The translations under genes were made by a program, and so were the position numbers. From Spirochaetaceae bacterium (GTDB lineage: Bacteria; Spirochaetota; Spirochaetia; Spirochaetales_E; Spirochaetaceae_B): a stretch of 8,909 bases of DNA. Below are positions 6,847 through 8,909 of this stretch, one piece after another. Below the pieces are notes generated by a model, which was not told where the DNA came from, made no database searches, and saw only the letters and a program-made list of their open reading frames with translations. The stretch spans positions 1 through 8,909 of the forward strand of contig QKJO01000115.1 of the NCBI GenBank assembly GCA_003249275.1, read 5' to 3'. Numbering within the stretch: position 1 is the stretch's first letter; every line of letters begins with the position of its first letter.

Positions 6847-8909
6847 TCAGACAGATTCCTGCACCTGACTGACAAGTTTTTCCCTCTCCCGGGCATTGAT
6901 GATCAGCATCTGAAGCCGGTTCTCCACATTGGCGAAGCTCGTATCCGGATCATAGTCCAGGGCGAGCACCTGAATATGGGGGTGCTCCTTCTTGATTTTC
7001 TTGACCAGCCCCCGACCCGTCACATGGTTGGGCAGACACCCGAAGGGCTGGAGGATCAGAAAGGAGTGAACGCCGTGATCCGCCTGATGGAGGATCTCGC
7101 CGGGTATCATCCAGCCTTCGCCGGAGGTGAAGGTTCTGTCCACGATGTGCTGGGACCGGTCGGCAATCACCCTCAGGGGTACGGTTTCCTCCCAGAGGGG
7201 ATGGTCCGCCACCGCCTTTTCGCAGTACTTCAGAACGGAGCGGATGTATTTTTCAGAGATATCCGTCATGAGTCCCTGCAGGAAGGAGAAGCTCACGTGG
7301 TAGTGGCGCCTCTGGTCCTGCTCCAGCAGGTACTCCCGGTGCATGTTGTTGAAGAGGTTGGGCATGATGACCTCCATGCCGTTCTTCTCCAGATAGTTTT
7401 CGATATGATTGTTCGAACCGGGATGGAAGTTCAGAAGAAACTCTCCGATCATAAAAACCCGGGGTTTGCGGACCGATCTGTCGTAGGAGATCTCCTTAAA
7501 ATCCTGCAGCGCGTCTCTGAAGGCTTTTTTGGCGGCGCCCATGCTCTTGTGGAAACCGGCGCAGATGTTCCGGATCGAATTTTCAAAAAGTTCGTCCGTA
7601 CTCCCCGGAACCGCCTCATAGGGACGGATTTTCCGTCTCAGATCCTCCAGAATATCCGCCATGATCAGTCCCCAGAGCATCCTGAGCTCAAAGAAGGCGT
7701 TCATTGTGAACCCGGGGTGCATGTTTTTTGTATCCTTGTCGGTGGTGATGATGGGCACCTGGGGATAACCCGCATCATCCAGGGCCTGACGGGCCATCAT
7801 GGCATAGTGGGCCAGACGGCAGTCGCACTGGGCCTTGGCCAGGGCCAGGGCCACGTTGTCGGGGTGGTACTTCCCTTCGGCCATCACCGCCAGGAACTCT
7901 CCTATATTGATCTGGGCGGGGAAACACATGTCGTTATGGACATACTTCTTTCCCTGGGCAATGGCAAGGTCTCCCGCCAGGGGCATGGCCTCCACCCTGT
8001 AGCCCTGCAGCCGGATGGCAGCCGTGGCCACCTGGGTAAAGGCCCAGGAGACATTGGGTACCAGAATCACCCGGTCACGATCCTTTTTGTCAAAGATCAC
8101 ATCGTAGGCTTTTCCCGTCTTCCGCGGCTGGATAAGCCCCTTGCTTCTTTTTCTTCTCAAGGTTTCAATAAAGGATTTGACCCGGATGTTCAGAGGCCCC
8201 GAGACTTCCGATTCATCCATTTTGAGAACAAGCGGACTCTTGTCCGCCTCGCTGCGGAGGATACGGGTGATCTCATCGGTCAGGATGGCATCGTGACCGC
8301 AGCCGAAGCTGACGATCTGTACATACTCGAGCCGGGGATTCCGGGCGACAAGCCGGGCGGCGCCCATCATCCGGACATGATAGTTGACCGTGAGTTCGGC
8401 CCGTACGGAACTGAGATCCACCTCGTGCAGACCCGGGAGTGCATCCAGCGGCAGCACAGCCAGTCCGTCTCTGGTGAAGAAATCGGAGAGACCGTGATTG
8501 ATCAGCGGGTCCGAGTGGTAGGGTCTGCCCGCAAGAACGATGGCAAATTCATCCTCTCCCAGGGAATCGAGGAGATCCCTCCCGGCGGAGAGGAGATCCT
8601 GCCGGTAGGCGTCCTGGAAATCCAGAGCCCTGTCTATGGCCTGATTGATCTCTTTTTCGGGGAGGGCGAAGGTGCCGCAGATGTACTCAGTTACCGAGCG
8701 TCTCATGGCCCGTTCATCGGTCCAGTGAAATACGGGGATGTCCATGGGAATGTTGTGCTTTTCAAAGGGCTCATCGCTGATGGAGAGGACCATGGTATAA
8801 CCCTTCAGGACGGCGCAGGCATGTTCGGAGTAGATATTCTTGTTCTCTGTGATCATCCGGCTCATGGAGGGCATGAAGATCCTGTCCACCCTGGCTTCGA
8901 TCAGATTCT
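6847..8909 (-). CDS. 2-hydroxyacyl-CoA dehydratase activase-related protein, C-terminal 686 residues (5' end outside window)
   Basis: The frame is open to the right edge of the window, ending at TGA (6849-6847). The GTG at 8889 is not a convincing start: the six codons before it are open and the family usually extends several hundred residues further, with ASKHA ATPase domains N-terminal. Numbering from that GTG, the visible blocks are LAGRPYHSDPLINHG (119-133), SFGCGHDAILTDEI (194-207), LKMDES (222-227), YVHNDMCFPAQ (316-326), QCDCRLAHY (354-362), GEFLLNFHPGSNNHIENYLE (482-501), then FGCLPNH (616-622) and LALDYDP (642-648). These match the large activase-related proteins (DUF2229/HgdB-like, COG3580/3581 type). 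Family relatives couple ATP hydrolysis to one-electron reduction of a dehydratase through Fe-S clusters. C197, C322, C355, C357 and C618 are candidate ligands (inference). The substrate is unknown. MATE follows 66 bases downstream without a terminator, so co-transcription is possible. Confidence 0.9.
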   Translation of the reverse strand, partial: NLIEARVDRIFMPSMSRMITENKNIYSEHACAVLKGYTMVLSISDEPFEKHNIPMDIPVFHWTDERAMRRSVTEYICGTFALPEKEINQAIDRALDFQDAYRQDLLSAGRDLLDSLGEDEFAIVLAGRPYHSDPLINHGLSDFFTRDGLAVLPLDALPGLHEVDLSSVRAELTVNYHVRMMGAARLVARNPRLEYVQIVSFGCGHDAILTDEITRILRSEADKSPLVLKMDESEVSGPLNIRVKSFIETLRRKRSKGLIQPRKTGKAYDVIFDKKDRDRVILVPNVSWAFTQVATAAIRLQGYRVEAMPLAGDLAIAQGKKYVHNDMCFPAQINIGEFLAVMAEGKYHPDNVALALAKAQCDCRLAHYAMMARQALDDAGYPQVPIITTDKDTKNMHPGFTMNAFFELRMLWGLIMADILEDLRRKIRPYEAVPGSTDELFENSIRNICAGFHKSMGAAKKAFRDALQDFKEISYDRSVRKPRVFMIGEFLLNFHPGSNNHIENYLEKNGMEVIMPNLFNNMHREYLLEQDQRRHYHVSFSFLQGLMTDISEKYIRSVLKYCEKAVADHPLWEETVPLRVIADRSQHIVDRTFTSGEGWMIPGEILHQADHGVHSFLILQPFGCLPNHVTGRGLVKKIKKEHPHIQVLALDYDPDTSFANVENRLQMLIINAREREKLVSQVQESV

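Noticed and set aside
8887..8889. GTG at 8889 as the true start of the activase-related gene
   Set aside because: The frame remains open to the window edge, the residues before it fit the family pattern, and homologues have several hundred more N-terminal residues.

Overview
The window holds six genes and no RNA genes, insertion sequences or CRISPR arrays. One partial gene is on the plus strand (a DUF4260 C-terminus, left edge). Five are on the minus strand, in transcription order from right to left: a large 2-hydroxyacyl-CoA dehydratase activase-related protein (5' part outside the window), a MATE-family transporter, an RNase D-like 3'-5' exonuclease, a DEAD-box RNA helicase of the RhlE/RhlB type, and a 920-residue protein fusing an N-terminal DUF1638 domain to a hydantoinase A/oxoprolinase-type ATPase. 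The gene content (dehydratase activase, DUF1638, hydantoinase-like ASKHA ATPase) fits an anaerobic bacterium. A spirochaete is one possibility, but the sequence alone does not fix the phylum.

Layout: bases 1-214, DUF4260 end, tail to tail with the fusion gene across a 5-base gap; 220-2982, DUF1638-hydantoinase fusion; 2983-3054, short intergenic with a strong inverted repeat whose one arm is the ribosome binding site of the fusion gene; 3055-4317, helicase; 4318-4552, the longest non-coding stretch, with a small possible leader ORF ending in an ATGA overlap with the helicase start; 4553-5419, RNase D; 5416-6780, MATE transporter, overlapping RNase D by ATGA and probably starting at TTG; 6787-6846, short gap; 6847-8909, activase-related protein.

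How the genes relate: MATE and RNase D look translationally coupled. RNase D and the helicase are both RNA-processing functions. The two outer minus-strand genes belong to families that use ASKHA-type ATPases and cysteine-rich partners, which in known cases drive low-potential or corrinoid redox activation. A shared role here is inference only. The two most interesting items are the DUF1638-hydantoinase fusion without a hydantoinase B partner, and the hairpin that would hide its ribosome binding site in mRNA reading through from the helicase gene.
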